Assembly (NCBI GenBank): GCA_017540905.1
Contig: JAFYAC010000098.1
Location: forward strand, 1 to 33,993
Length of the DNA: 33,993 bases
Source: Kiritimatiellia bacterium
Lineage (GTDB): Bacteria; Verrucomicrobiota; Kiritimatiellia; CAIQIC01; Lenti-01
Direction: 5' to 3'
Shown here: positions 16,099 through 25,183 of the stretch, piece after piece
Layout: each line of letters opens with the position of its first letter
How positions within the stretch are numbered: position 1 is the first letter of the stretch
Program-made: the position numbers and the translations under genes
The notes under the pieces: generated by a model
The model's database searches: none
What the model was told of the DNA's origin: nothing
Seen by the model: only the letters and a program-made list of their open reading frames with translations

Positions 16099-18676
16099 TC
16101 AGCGGGAGGCGAGGTCGACGAGGTCGTCGAAGATTTCGCTGCCGTCGATTTCGTCGGGGTCGAGGTCGCCGCGGAACGGGTCGAGCGCCGCGCCGGGTTG
16201 GTTGCCGGCGGCCTGGTCGATCGCGGTCTTGAGGGCGCCGATGTGCGCCATGTGCGAGGTGGCTTGGTCTTCGATCCGGAGGGCGGTCTGGGGGGCGATG
16301 CCGCCGTGGTCGAAGTGTCCGTCACCCACCGCCATGTAGAAGGAGAGCAGCTTGGCGGCGGTGTCGTCGCGGAAGGCCCCCTGCATGGCGCGGAGTTTGC
16401 TCCCGCAGCGGCCCATCAGCAGGGCGGCGAGGAAGTTGCGGCAGGCCTGCTTTTCGTCGGGGCCGACCGTCGCCTGCTCGGCGCCGCTGTCGGCCATGCC
16501 CCGGACGATGTTGTCGCGGAGCTGGGTGACGGCGCGGTGGATGCCGTGGGCGCCGGAGCGGGGGGAGAGTTTGCGGATGGCGTCGATGCCCGCTTCGTTG
16601 GCGGCCAGGACGAGCCGGCCGATCATGCCGGGGGGCAGGGGCTTGCCGCCCAGGCCCGCCAGCAGGCGCTTGCCCGCTTCGAGGATGGCGGGGTCGCCCT
16701 TGACGAGTTCCTTGAGCTCGGCGAAGTTGGCGGCGATGGCGGAGGCGTGTTCGCGGACGTCTTCGATGGAGCGCAGCTGGGCGGTGCTGGTGACGAGGAG
16801 TTTGTCCATGTTGTTGGCGACGACTTCGAGGGCGTCGGTGTCGGCGGCGCAGCGCACGAGGGCGGCGTTGACGAGGTCGTCGACCTGCCCGGCGTTGCCT
16901 TCGCCGGCCTTGGCGTAGGCGTTGGGGGCGTGGGCCTTGGCGGTCTCGAAGACGGCGGCGATGTTCTGGTTCTGGCGGGTTTCTTCGGCGGACGTGGCGA
17001 GCATGTCGTCGGCAAGGGCGAGGATGACGGGGAAGATGTCCTTGTGGCCGAGGGCGTTTTTGTCGATGGGGCCCGTGTAGGCCTCGTTGGGGGCGCCGAT
17101 CCTGCCGAGGACGGTTTCCGCGGCCAGGTTGTATTGCCCGAAGAAGAGGCCGAGGCTCGAGCATTGCATGTCGATGGCGTTGCGCTGGTCGTCGGTGAGC
17201 GGCCCTGTCTTGGGGGGATAGTCGCCGACCATGATCTTGTTGACGAGGGCGAGGACTTTCCGGGCAGTTTCGCCGCGGAAGGCGTCGACGGCGGCCTGGA
17301 GCTTGGCGGGCGGGAAGCGGATGAAGACGAGCGAGGCGATGTAGTCGCGCCCGGCGAGGAGTTCCGGGGACTCGTTGAAGGTTTCGGTGTAGTGGACGTC
17401 GCGCAGGACCTTCTCGACGGCCTTGTACATGTCGACGACGGCCTGGAAGAGCTGCTGGGGCGTGGAGGCGGGGGGGGACCTTGGCGTATTCGCCAGGCTT
17501 GGCGTAGAGGGAGGCCTGCACGATGCGGCCGATCATCCCCGGCGGCACGCTCTGGGCGCCCAGGGTGTCGAGGAAGACGATGCCGGCCTTTTCGGCGGCG
17601 GGGTTGCCGTTGGAGGTGGCACGGATTTCGGCGAGGTTGGCGCGGAGGGCGTCGATCTTGGCCTTGATCTGTTCCGGGGTGCGCAGTTCGCCGGCCCCGT
17701 TGATGCCGAGTTTGTCGATGTATTTGGCGACGAGGCCCTTGAGGTCGAAGTCGTTGCCGCAGTGGGCGAGGGCGTCCCGGATGACGGCTTCGGCGGCGGC
17801 GCGGTCGTTGCCGGGCACCTTGGCGGCGATGGTGCCGGCGTGGGTCATGGCCTCGGCCTCGTACTGGCCGTGGTCGATGCGCATGGAGGTGGAGGTGACG
17901 GTGCCGTCGACGCCGACGGTGACGGTCCAGTTGAACTTGACGGGGAAGTTCTCGGGCTCCTTGATGAAGACGGAGACCGCGCCGGTGGCGGCGTCCTTCG
18001 CGATGGTGTACTCGACGGGGATGTGCTCGTTGGCGTCGAGGCCGAACTCGGAGAGGCATGAGAGCTGGCCGAGCTGGCCCTGGCCCAGGGCCAGGGCGAC
18101 GGAATCGAGTTGCGCGGGATGGGCCGCGGTGCACAGCTCGCGGAGCTTGGCGGAGATGCGGTCCATCACGGGCTTGGCCTTCGCCTCGGAGGTGCCGCCG
18201 CATTCGAGGGTTTCGTCGGCGAAACGGAAGACGTAGCGGAGGCGGACGCCCTCGGGCCACTTGCCGGTGGCGGAGACGGTGGGCATGGAGGGGCGGTAGA
18301 TGTCGTCGCGCATGGACTTGATGCCGGCTTCGCCCTTCATGCCGTAGCCGTCGAGCGAACCGCCGACGGAGGCCATGTAGGGGGCGCGGGGGAGGGGCCG
18401 GTTGTGCTCCATCGAGTCGAGCACCTCGGCGAAGGTGGCGCCGGTGTCGGCGAGGATCTTGGTGGCCCGGATGATCTGGCTGTTGTCGAGGCGTTCCACG
18501 AGCAGGTCTTCGAGGGTATCGGCGGCCGCGCCGTCGCGCTTGCCCTTCTCCACGATGTCGGGATAGAGGATGTCGAAGGCGGCCTGCCGCGTGAGCCGGC
18601 CCGCCGACTGGAGGGCGGCCAGTTCGTCCGCGTGCTTCATGACGCGCCCGATGAAAATGCCGGACTGGCCGATCAT
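16099..18676 (-). pseudogene. Large duplicated-module protein, frame broken at a C8 tract
   Basis: Reading on the minus strand, a frame from ATG 18676 codes about 400 residues to the run of eight C at 17477-17470. It then leaves the family-like frame, while the +1-shifted frame continues cleanly to a stop at 16099. With seven C the whole would be one 858-residue protein. Two copies of a roughly 100-residue module are visible, ending in SVPPGMIGRIVQAS and PLPPGMIGRLVLAA and each preceded by a (N/D)PA..EAG..-L-LGA/GL-G segment. No signal peptide, membrane helix or known domain is seen. Coding-like sequence may extend upstream of 18676 (GKETRRLLFAVSDLFHPLPA), so the 5' end may be truncated too. 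The break could be a sequencing error, a phase-variable switch or real decay. Confidence 0.7.
17470..17477 (-). other. Homopolymer tract (C8 on the coding strand) at the frameshift
   Basis: Eight G on the plus strand (eight C on the coding strand) sit exactly where the reading frame of the duplicated-module gene is lost. Removing one base restores a continuous frame. Two further C8 tracts (16075-16082, 16084-16091) lie just past the stop of the same gene. Confidence 0.75.
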
Positions 18677-18949
18677 CTTCACGCCCTTCCCGTCGGCGGG
18701 GAGCGGATGGAAGAGGTCGCTGACCGCGAACAGCAGCCGGCGCGTCTCCTTTCCCCGACGCGGCCCGGATCCCGCACAATCCGCTGCCCGGCCCCCTCCC
18801 ATCCGTCGTCCCCGGTGTGCTCTCCACGGGGAGGGATGCGCTTCCGCGCGTCCTCGGTGGAACACGGCCACACCATTTCGCAAGCCGCTCCAATTACGGG
18901 AAAAATGCCCCGCATGGCCATCCGCAAAGCGGCGGATCAGGAGTTGCGC

Positions 18950-18987
18950 CCCCTGTCGGAGCGCGGGCGGCCCGCCCGCTTTTCTTT
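18950..18987 (+). repeat. 25-bp dispersed repeat, copy 2, with palindrome and T-rich tail
   Basis: Bases 18950-18974 are identical to 8370-8394. Here the palindrome is longer: GCGGGCGG at 18963-18970 and CCGCCCGC at 18972-18979 are perfect complements around one base. TTTTCTTT follows at 18980-18987, so on the plus strand it could act as a terminator. Copy 1 has only the inner CGGGC-G-GCCCG part. Confidence 0.6.
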
Positions 18988-19181
18988 CCTCTTCCAGCCC
19001 GCAGGGCGCACCATCTTTTTGGAGACAACATGGACAACCCGGGACAACTTCCGCAAGGGCATCGGGCGGACAACTCCGCCCGATTCACGTTTCCGGGAAA
19101 CCACTGGGAAACAAAAGGGACAAAGAGGAAAACCGCAAACAAACCCGTCAGATCATTCCGGCAATTCCCGGCAGAAAAGGG

Positions 19182-19213
19182 CCAGACCCTGACAGCACCA
19201 GACCCCGACAGCA
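19182..19213. repeat. 16-bp tandem duplication
   Basis: CCAGACCCTGACAGCA at 19182-19197 is followed directly by CCAGACCCCGACAGCA at 19198-19213, with one mismatch. Confidence 0.75.
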
Positions 19214-19392
19214 CCCCCATGTCCGCGAAGCGGTTGCCATGGTTTTCAAGGCCGGCTTCCCTCCCGCGCTACAGCCGCCCCTTTTGCTGACTTTTTGTCC
19301 TTTCGTGCAAAATCTGCCCCTGCAAGCCCTCCGCGCATCCGCGTGATTTTTGCTGCAAATGTCTTTCCTGGCTCTTTTCTCGGACAATGCTT

Positions 19393-20400
19393 TTATTTTT
19401 TCAGAAGAGGAATCAGCGTTGACAGGATCATGTACGTTTGCGTCGGGAAGGCAAATATCATGTTCCGGAGTTCCCCGCCGCCGATTTTCTTGTTGATGAC
19501 CAGCGTCAGGAAATCGATCCATGTGCCGGCTTCGCTGCCGTAGAGGGCCGCTCCGGCCAGGAAGCCTTCCCTGTCAATGATGAAGGTCAGGTCGATATCC
19601 AGCTCGCGGTTGTCGACCCACTCGTTCTGCACGCCGTAGGGGATGCCGACGACCCTGTACCGGTCGGGACATTTCTCCGCCTCGCCGACGGTGACGCCGA
19701 CTTGCGCGATGCGCGGCAGCGTGGAAACGAGATTGGGCACGGCAGGATAGCGGATCGGCGCATCGCTCAGACCGAGGATCTGGGAGGCAATGTAGTTCGA
19801 TTCGAATTCGGCCGTGGGCGTCAGGCGCGGGATGTTCTTGTCGATGGCGTCCCCGCTGACATAGATGTTGGGAACGCACGTGCGGAGATGGTCGTCGACC
19901 TGGATGCCCCGGCGGCCGGCGGGGATGCCGAGTTCCTCGAGTCCCAGGTCTTCGTAGTTGGCGACGCGCCCCGTGGCGTCCAGCACGTAATCGCCCTCGA
20001 CGCACAGGCCGGACCGGGTCAAGACCTTGTAGCCGGTTTCCGTTTTTTCCACGCCGCACACGGCTTCCCCGAAGTGGAAATCCGCGCCTTGGACCGTCAT
20101 TTTCTCCACGAGCCTGCTCACGTATTTTTCGGGGTAGGCGGCCAGCGCGCGGGGCATGAATTCGACGAACGTGACTTTCCGGCCAAGCGTCAGCGCCATC
20201 GAGGCGAACTCCATCGAGATGATGCCCGCGCCGATGCAGACCAAGTGCCGGGGCATCTCTTCGATGTCCAGGAACTTCCGGCTGTCGTGCAGGTATTCCT
20301 TGCCCGGGATGTTCAACCGGGCACTCCGCTGGCCGACGCCCAGCACGATGGTTTCGGCGGTGATGGTTTTGCCGCCGGCCTGGATGGTGTGCGCGTTCAG
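19393..20400 (-). pseudogene. 5'-truncated FAD/NAD(P) oxidoreductase, paralog of the gene at 31150-32502
   Basis: About 335 residues align along their length with the intact paralog from its residue 116 on. Examples are GAGIISMEFASMA (NAD(P)-binding GxGxxS-type site), LDATGRVANYEDLG and IRYPAVPNLVSTLPRIAQVG. The first about 115 residues, which hold the FAD GxGxxG loop and the redox-active C-x4-C pair, are missing. Homology starts within one codon of the radical SAM stop. The upstream frame meets a TAA at 20419-20421, and the first usable start is GTG 20346 without a ribosome binding site. The C-terminal His-Glu dyad is replaced (FPTQTY). Similarity to the paralog is only moderate (a little over half of residues by eye), so this is an old paralog, cut later. 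Confidence 0.75.
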
Positions 20401-21506
20401 TCCAGATTCATTTTGCGTTTACCCAGCAGCGCCCGCACCTGGTCGCGCTTTTCGTGCAACACGCATCCGCCCCGGTGGTCGTCCGCAAGCAGGCCGCCGG
20501 AGCGGAGCGCGGCAAACAAGGCGGAATCCAGCGCTTCTTTCAGGCTCCTGTCCCGGACATTGACGTCGGAATAGGGCGAGAAGGGACAAGGCTCCGCGCC
20601 GCCATGGGAATTGATGTGGAAAAAGCCTCTCCCCGCCGCCAGGCATCCGCCCGAGCGCTTCTCGTCGCCCGGGAAGGAGACGAACACCGTTTCCGGGTAG
20701 CGCCCGCGCAGACGGTCGATTTCGCCGGCGAGGTATTCCCTCCCGGCATCGTCGGGAGCCAGCCCGCCGCTTCCCTCCGCCACCGGAACGTATTCCACAT
20801 AGACGACGGCCTTGCAGCCGCGCTCGGAGAGGCTCCGGACGAAGGAATCCGACGTCGCCTCTTCCAGGTTTTCCGTGGTCACGGTGACGGAGGCGCCGAA
20901 GACCAGCCCCCGCTTCCGGAACCCGTCCATGCCGGCCATCAGGCGGTCGTAGATCCCCTTGCCCCTTCTGGCGTCGGTCGCCTCCTTGTTCCCCTCGATG
21001 CTCATGACGGGGATCAGGTTGCGGCAGCGGTCGAACAGATCGAGATATCCGTCGTCGACCAACGTGCCGTTCGTGAAAACCGGGAAAAGGATGTTCGGCC
21101 GCTCGCCGGCGGCTTCGATGACGTCGCGCCGCCGCATCGGCTCTCCTCCCGCGAGCAGGATGAAGCTGATCCCCAGGTCGTCCGCTTCGCCGAATATGCG
21201 GCGCCATTCCCCGGCGGCCAGCTGGGCCACGGGCTCGGCATCCACGGTGGCCTGATGGCAGCGCGAATAGCATCCCGCGCAGTGGAGATTGCATTCGCTG
21301 GTCACGCTGGCGATCAGGAACGGCGGGATGTGCGCCCCGGCCTTTTCCGCTGCCGCCCTCCGTTTGGATGCGGCCCGGCTGGCCGCCGCAAACCGGAGCA
21401 TGAAGGCGCTTTCCCTCGGATTCTTGAACGTGGCCTTGAGCGCGTCCGCCACGAGCCGTTCCACTTCCCCCGTCAAGTATGCCTGTATGTCAAAGTCCCG
21501 GTCCAT
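20397..21506 (-). CDS. Radical SAM/SPASM-like protein
   Basis: The 369-residue product has the radical SAM cluster C72-x3-C76-x2-C79 (ECNLHCAGCYSRC), an LLAGGEP SAM-binding strand and FTNGTLV. It would use a [4Fe-4S] cluster and S-adenosylmethionine to start radical chemistry. The C-terminal part has further cysteines (SGGCLAAG, AEPCPFSPYSDVNVRD, GGCVLHEKR), a SPASM-like layout that would bind an extra cluster. The ATG at 21506 overlaps the end of nhaC by 17 bp, and no better start is seen. No obvious peptide substrate gene is adjacent. Its stop abuts the start of homology of the truncated flavoprotein. The reaction is unknown. Confidence 0.85.
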   Translation of the reverse strand: MDRDFDIQAYLTGEVERLVADALKATFKNPRESAFMLRFAAASRAASKRRAAAEKAGAHIPPFLIASVTSECNLHCAGCYSRCHQATVDAEPVAQLAAGEWRRIFGEADDLGISFILLAGGEPMRRRDVIEAAGERPNILFPVFTNGTLVDDGYLDLFDRCRNLIPVMSIEGNKEATDARRGKGIYDRLMAGMDGFRKRGLVFGASVTVTTENLEEATSDSFVRSLSERGCKAVVYVEYVPVAEGSGGLAPDDAGREYLAGEIDRLRGRYPETVFVSFPGDEKRSGGCLAAGRGFFHINSHGGAEPCPFSPYSDVNVRDRSLKEALDSALFAALRSGGLLADDHRGGCVLHEKRDQVRALLGKRKMNLD

Positions 21507-23232
21507 GCCGCGGCTCACTCCGTTCCCATGCCGTAAAACGAGGTCTTGCTTGTCCTTGCCCGGACGGAGGCCCCGGCGCGACCGGCCGCGCCCACGCCTT
21601 CGCCTCCGCGGGGACCTCCTCCGCCGACGCCGTCCCGGCCGCGGGTGCCGGGAACAGGCGGGGAAGCGCGACAAGGGCCGCGGCGAGGAGCACGCCGGAA
21701 AAGGCGAGCGCGACGCAGGCGGAAACGCCGTAGCCAAGCGGACGCGAGAGGCCGGCGGCGGCATAGCCCGCGAAGCTCGCGGCCCCCACGACGAGCGCGT
21801 AGGGCAGCTGGGTGCGCACGTGGTCGATGTGGCGGCACTGCGAGCCGGTGGAGGAGAGAATCGTCGTGTCCGAGATGGGCGAGCAGTGGTCGCCCATGAC
21901 GCCGCCGGAGAGGATCGAGGAGAGGGCAAGCACGTTGAGCGACGGATCCACCCTGCCGCAGACGGCGACGGAAATCGGGATGAGGATGCCGAAGGTCCCC
22001 CACGAAGTGCCGGTCGAGAACGACACGGCGGCCGCCAGCAGGAACATCGCCGCCGGCAGGAGGGAGAGGGGCAGCACGCCCGCGTCCGCGCCGCGCTTCA
22101 CGGCGGCGGAGATGAACGCGTCGATGCCGAGCAGCCCGTTGCAGATGGCCGAGAGGGTCCACGCGAGCGCGAGGATGACGAGCGCGGGGACCATCATGCG
22201 GATGCCCGCCGGGACGCACGCGAAGAACTCCCGGTAGGTGATGACGCGGCGGGGAATGGCGAGCGCGAACGCCGCGCCCAGGCCGAGGAGGCACGCGGTG
22301 GCGAAGGCGAGCGCGGGCTGCGCGTTCTCCCCGCCGATGGCGTCGAACGCCGACACGCCCGATCCCGACCAGTAGCCGCCGAAGGAGAGCATCAGCGCAA
22401 TGCCGGAAGCCACGAGGACGGCGACGGGCACCGCGAGGTCCCAGACGCGCCCGCGCGGCGAGACGACGGCGGGATCGAGCGCCTCCTCGCGCGTTTCGGC
22501 GGCCGCCGCGCCGGCGGGGTCGCCCGCCCGGGCGCGGGCCTCGGCGGCGGCCATCGGGCCGAAGTCGCCGCCGCGGCGCAGCGCGAGCCACAGCACCATC
22601 GCGATCGAAAGCAGCGGATAGAGGTTGAACGGAATCGCGCGCAGGAACGCCGCCATCCCCGAGACGCCGTCCCCGGCGCTTTCGTTGTAGTAGCCGACGA
22701 CCGTGACGGCCCATGTCGTGATCGGCGCCACGACGCAGACCGGCGCGGCGGTGGCATCCACGAAGTAGGCGAGCTTCTCGCGCGAAATCCTGAACTTGTC
22801 CGTCACCGGGCGCATCACGTTGCCGATCGTGAGGCAGTTGAAGTAGTCGTCCACGAAGAAGAGCAGCCCGAAGACGACTGTCGCCACCTGCGCGCCGGCA
22901 GCCGATTTGAGGTTTTTGACCGCCCACTTGCCAAAGGCCTGCGCGCCGCCGGCGCGCGTCATCACAGCTATGAGCGGCCCCATGAAGAAGGCGAACACGA
23001 GGACGGAGAGGTGTTCGCCGTCGCCAATGCTTCCGCGCACGAGCGATACAAGAGCGACCGGGAACTGGTGGATCGGCAGCGGCGCCTGCGCGGCGTAGAT
23101 GCCCAGGCCGGTGCAGATGCCGAGGAAGAGCGAGAAGACGACCTCCCGCGTCGCGATGGCCAGCACGATGGCCAGTAGCGGCGGCAGGACCGACCAGAGG
23201 CCGGCGTCTTCAACAAGTGGTGACAGTTCCAT
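21490..23232 (-). CDS. nhaC: NhaC family Na+/H+ antiporter
   Basis: The 580-residue membrane protein has about twelve helices and the family blocks FFVDDYFNCLTIGNVMRPV (residues about 125-143) and GGVMGDHCSPISDTTILSST (about 446-465). The substrate is probably Na+ (or Li+) in exchange for H+. A cytoplasmic loop rich in Ala and Glu lies around residues 225-265. The last about 60 residues are Pro/Gly/Ala-rich and not family-like, and they overlap the radical SAM start. The ATG at 23232 follows a 170-bp AT-richer leader, so the gene may have its own promoter. A link with the Na+-type V-ATPase in this window is plausible. Confidence 0.9.
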   Translation of the reverse strand: MELSPLVEDAGLWSVLPPLLAIVLAIATREVVFSLFLGICTGLGIYAAQAPLPIHQFPVALVSLVRGSIGDGEHLSVLVFAFFMGPLIAVMTRAGGAQAFGKWAVKNLKSAAGAQVATVVFGLLFFVDDYFNCLTIGNVMRPVTDKFRISREKLAYFVDATAAPVCVVAPITTWAVTVVGYYNESAGDGVSGMAAFLRAIPFNLYPLLSIAMVLWLALRRGGDFGPMAAAEARARAGDPAGAAAAETREEALDPAVVSPRGRVWDLAVPVAVLVASGIALMLSFGGYWSGSGVSAFDAIGGENAQPALAFATACLLGLGAAFALAIPRRVITYREFFACVPAGIRMMVPALVILALAWTLSAICNGLLGIDAFISAAVKRGADAGVLPLSLLPAAMFLLAAAVSFSTGTSWGTFGILIPISVAVCGRVDPSLNVLALSSILSGGVMGDHCSPISDTTILSSTGSQCRHIDHVRTQLPYALVVGAASFAGYAAAGLSRPLGYGVSACVALAFSGVLLAAALVALPRLFPAPAAGTASAEEVPAEAKAWARPVAPGPPSGQGQARPRFTAWERSEPRHGPGL

Positions 23233-23402
23233 GGTTGCGCCTATGTGTTCTAATTATGCAAGAGTATAGTATAGCAAAGATATCGGCGTGGAAACAGAGC
23301 CTCATTTTCCCAATGTGGCGGCGGGAAGCCTGGCATGGGCGACGATGGGGCCGTGCGGAAAGGATAATTGCGGATATGCGCCGGCAATATTTCAATTCGG
23401 CG
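23233..23402 (-). promoter_or_regulatory. Leader of nhaC, likely promoter region
   Basis: This 170-bp gap breaks the otherwise tight minus-strand gene order. On the minus strand it contains an AT-rich run with two overlapping TATACT hexamers (23273-23268 and 23268-23263) and a CATAAT (23258-23253), all good -10 candidates. No clear -35 box could be matched at 16-18 bases. No terminator is evident after the CDF gene. Confidence 0.35.
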
Positions 23403-24575
23403 CTATTCGCCTTGCGGCGAGAGGGTGCGGGCGGGGCCGTCGGCGTAGTCGTTGTCGAAGGCGAATGTGAGCTTGCGGCCGGGGAAGCGCGGGGCGAGTT
23501 CGTCGTGGATCGCCTTGCGGAGCGCGGCGCGGTCGCGGACGGTGAAGTCAACGAGGACGTCGAAGGTCACTTCGTTCGTGGCGTCGTCGAAGAAGAGGCC
23601 GTGGATGGCTATGACGCCCGGATGGCGCCTGGCGGCGGCCTCGATGGCGTCGCGGTCGGCCTTCCGCGCCGGGTCGCTGGCGTAGATGCCGACGGTCAGG
23701 AAGACGTGGAACTTCTCCAGGACGGCGACCTGCACGGCGCGCGTGAGGCGGTGGATCGCGGGGGCGTCGAGGCCCGAGTCGATCTCCACGTGGATGGAGC
23801 CGATTGCGGAGTCGGGGCCGTAGTTGTGCAGGACGAGGTCGTAGGCGCCGATGACGCCCGGGACCGCCGCGACCGTCTCGTGGATGCGGCGGGAGACTTC
23901 GGCGTCGGGGCGGCTGCCCATGACGCTGTCGATGGAGCCAAGGAGCATTTCGAGTCCGGCCTTGAGGATGAAGAGCGAGATCACCGCGCCAATCCAGCCG
24001 TCGAGGTTGACCTTGAAGAGGAGCAGGATGGCGGCGCCGACGAGCGTCGAAAGCGAGATCAGCGCGTCGAAGCTGGCGTCCGCGCCGGAGGCGACGAGCG
24101 CCTCGGAGTTGCAGGCGCGCCCCTGCGCGGAGACATAGCGGCCGAGGAGGAACTTCGCGACGACCGCGACGGCGACGATGACGAGCGCCGCCGTGCCGTA
24201 TTCGGGCGTCTCGGGATGGACGATCTTCTTGACGGATTCCACCAGCGATCCCGCGCCGGCCGCGAGGACAAGCGCCGCGATGGCGATGGCGCTGAAGTAC
24301 TCGATGCGCCCGTAGCCGAAGGGGTGCTTCGCGTCGGGCGGACGGCGCGCGAGCTTCACGCCGAGGATAGTTAGGACGGAACTCAGGGCGTCGGTGAGGT
24401 TGTTCACCGCGTCGAGGACGATCGCGACGGAGTTCGACAGGAGGCCGACGGCGGCCTTGAATCCCGCGAGGAGCAGGTTCGCGCCGATGCCGACGTAGCT
24501 GGTGCGGGTGATGCGCCGCGCGCGGGCGGCTGGGTCTGTTATTTCGTTCATGTGCGTTTTCACGAATTGGTTCAT
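23403..24575 (-). CDS. Cation diffusion facilitator (CDF) metal exporter
   Basis: The 390-residue protein should move divalent metal ions (Zn, Fe, Mn or Co) out of the cytoplasm in exchange for H+. Six membrane helices lie in residues about 25-220. The metal site of helix 2 is LDAVNNLTD (D55, N59, D62) and of helix 5 is GADASFDAL (D166, D170). The loop HPFGYGRIEY (84-93) is typical. A long soluble C-terminal domain (about 220-390) contains His and Asp residues and is longer than in FieF. The ATG at 24575 overlaps the flavin reductase stop (ATGA); ATG 24551 is an alternative. Metal specificity cannot be read off. Confidence 0.9.
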   Translation of the reverse strand: MNQFVKTHMNEITDPAARARRITRTSYVGIGANLLLAGFKAAVGLLSNSVAIVLDAVNNLTDALSSVLTILGVKLARRPPDAKHPFGYGRIEYFSAIAIAALVLAAGAGSLVESVKKIVHPETPEYGTAALVIVAVAVVAKFLLGRYVSAQGRACNSEALVASGADASFDALISLSTLVGAAILLLFKVNLDGWIGAVISLFILKAGLEMLLGSIDSVMGSRPDAEVSRRIHETVAAVPGVIGAYDLVLHNYGPDSAIGSIHVEIDSGLDAPAIHRLTRAVQVAVLEKFHVFLTVGIYASDPARKADRDAIEAAARRHPGVIAIHGLFFDDATNEVTFDVLVDFTVRDRAALRKAIHDELAPRFPGRKLTFAFDNDYADGPARTLSPQGE

Positions 24576-25105
24576 CCAAGGAGGTAGGCGGCGACGATTT
24601 CGCCGAAGTAGATGATGTGGTCGTCCTTGTCCGTGTCATGCGAGCGTTCGATAGACGGGTAGAAACGGGCGCGGATTTCGGGCGGCAGGAGCACGTTGTT
24701 CTCCTTCTGCCGGTAGATGACGCGGCATTCCAGGGTGAGGGGGAGCTGCGCGACGGCCGGGACGGAGACTTTTTCGCCGTCAACAAGCGTGAGGCCCAGT
24801 TCAGCCGCCTTGTCCATGTCGCGGCCGCTGCGGGAGCCGCAGACGGCGATGATCCGCCTGTCGAACGGGCCGACGGGGAGGTTGACCGTGAACTCCGCGT
24901 TTGCGTCGAGAAGCTCGCGCGTGAAGCGGCTCTCGCGCACGTAGCAGACGAATACGGACTTGCCCCAGTTGAAGCCGAGCGTCCCCCACTCGACGACCAT
25001 GCTGTTGGCGCGGCCGTTCGCCTTGGAGGTGACGAGTACCCCGCGGCGCAGCGCGCGCAGGATGTCGGATGCCTTTTCAACGATGTCTATCGGCGCTCTG
25101 TTCAT
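24572..25105 (-). CDS. Flavin reductase family (FMN-binding split barrel) protein
   Basis: The 177-residue product has the split-barrel flavin reductase pattern: GVLVTSKANGRANSMVVEWG (residues about 21-40), SVFVCYVRESRFT, and NAEFTVNLPVG. These enzymes reduce FMN or use bound FMN for electron transfer. The ATG at 25105 is preferred, with AAAGAAG upstream; the next upstream start would add 13 basic residues. The 78-bp gap to the preceding gene is the largest inside the island. Overlap with the CDF gene is 4 bp. Confidence 0.85.
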   Translation of the reverse strand: MNRAPIDIVEKASDILRALRRGVLVTSKANGRANSMVVEWGTLGFNWGKSVFVCYVRESRFTRELLDANAEFTVNLPVGPFDRRIIAVCGSRSGRDMDKAAELGLTLVDGEKVSVPAVAQLPLTLECRVIYRQKENNVLLPPEIRARFYPSIERSHDTDKDDHIIYFGEIVAAYLLG

Positions 25106-25183
25106 TGCTTCTTCTTTCCGTTCAAACGAGCCTTGCCTTGGCAATTGGAATGGGCCATTGGCAACACTTGCACATTGGCGACA

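Larger units (their letters stand above)
18677..19392. other. Intergenic region with repeats, no supported gene
   Basis: About 716 bases between the duplicated-module gene and the truncated flavoprotein. The first about 100 bases may be lost coding sequence of the former (see that entry). The rest holds the REP-like palindrome at 18950-18987 and a 16-bp tandem repeat at 19182-19213. The final 100 bases are T-rich. I find no tRNA and no convincing short gene. No intrinsic terminator is seen after the flavoprotein remnant. Confidence 0.6.

Noticed and set aside
16039-17667. 542-codon plus-strand frame opposite the duplicated-module gene
   Set aside because: Product is Gly/Val/Asp-rich shadow sequence; the minus strand carries the repeated module and coherent helices.
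18817-19290. 157-codon plus-strand frame in the 18.7-19.4 kb gap
   Set aside because: It runs through the palindromic and tandem repeats and has no conserved features or ribosome binding site.
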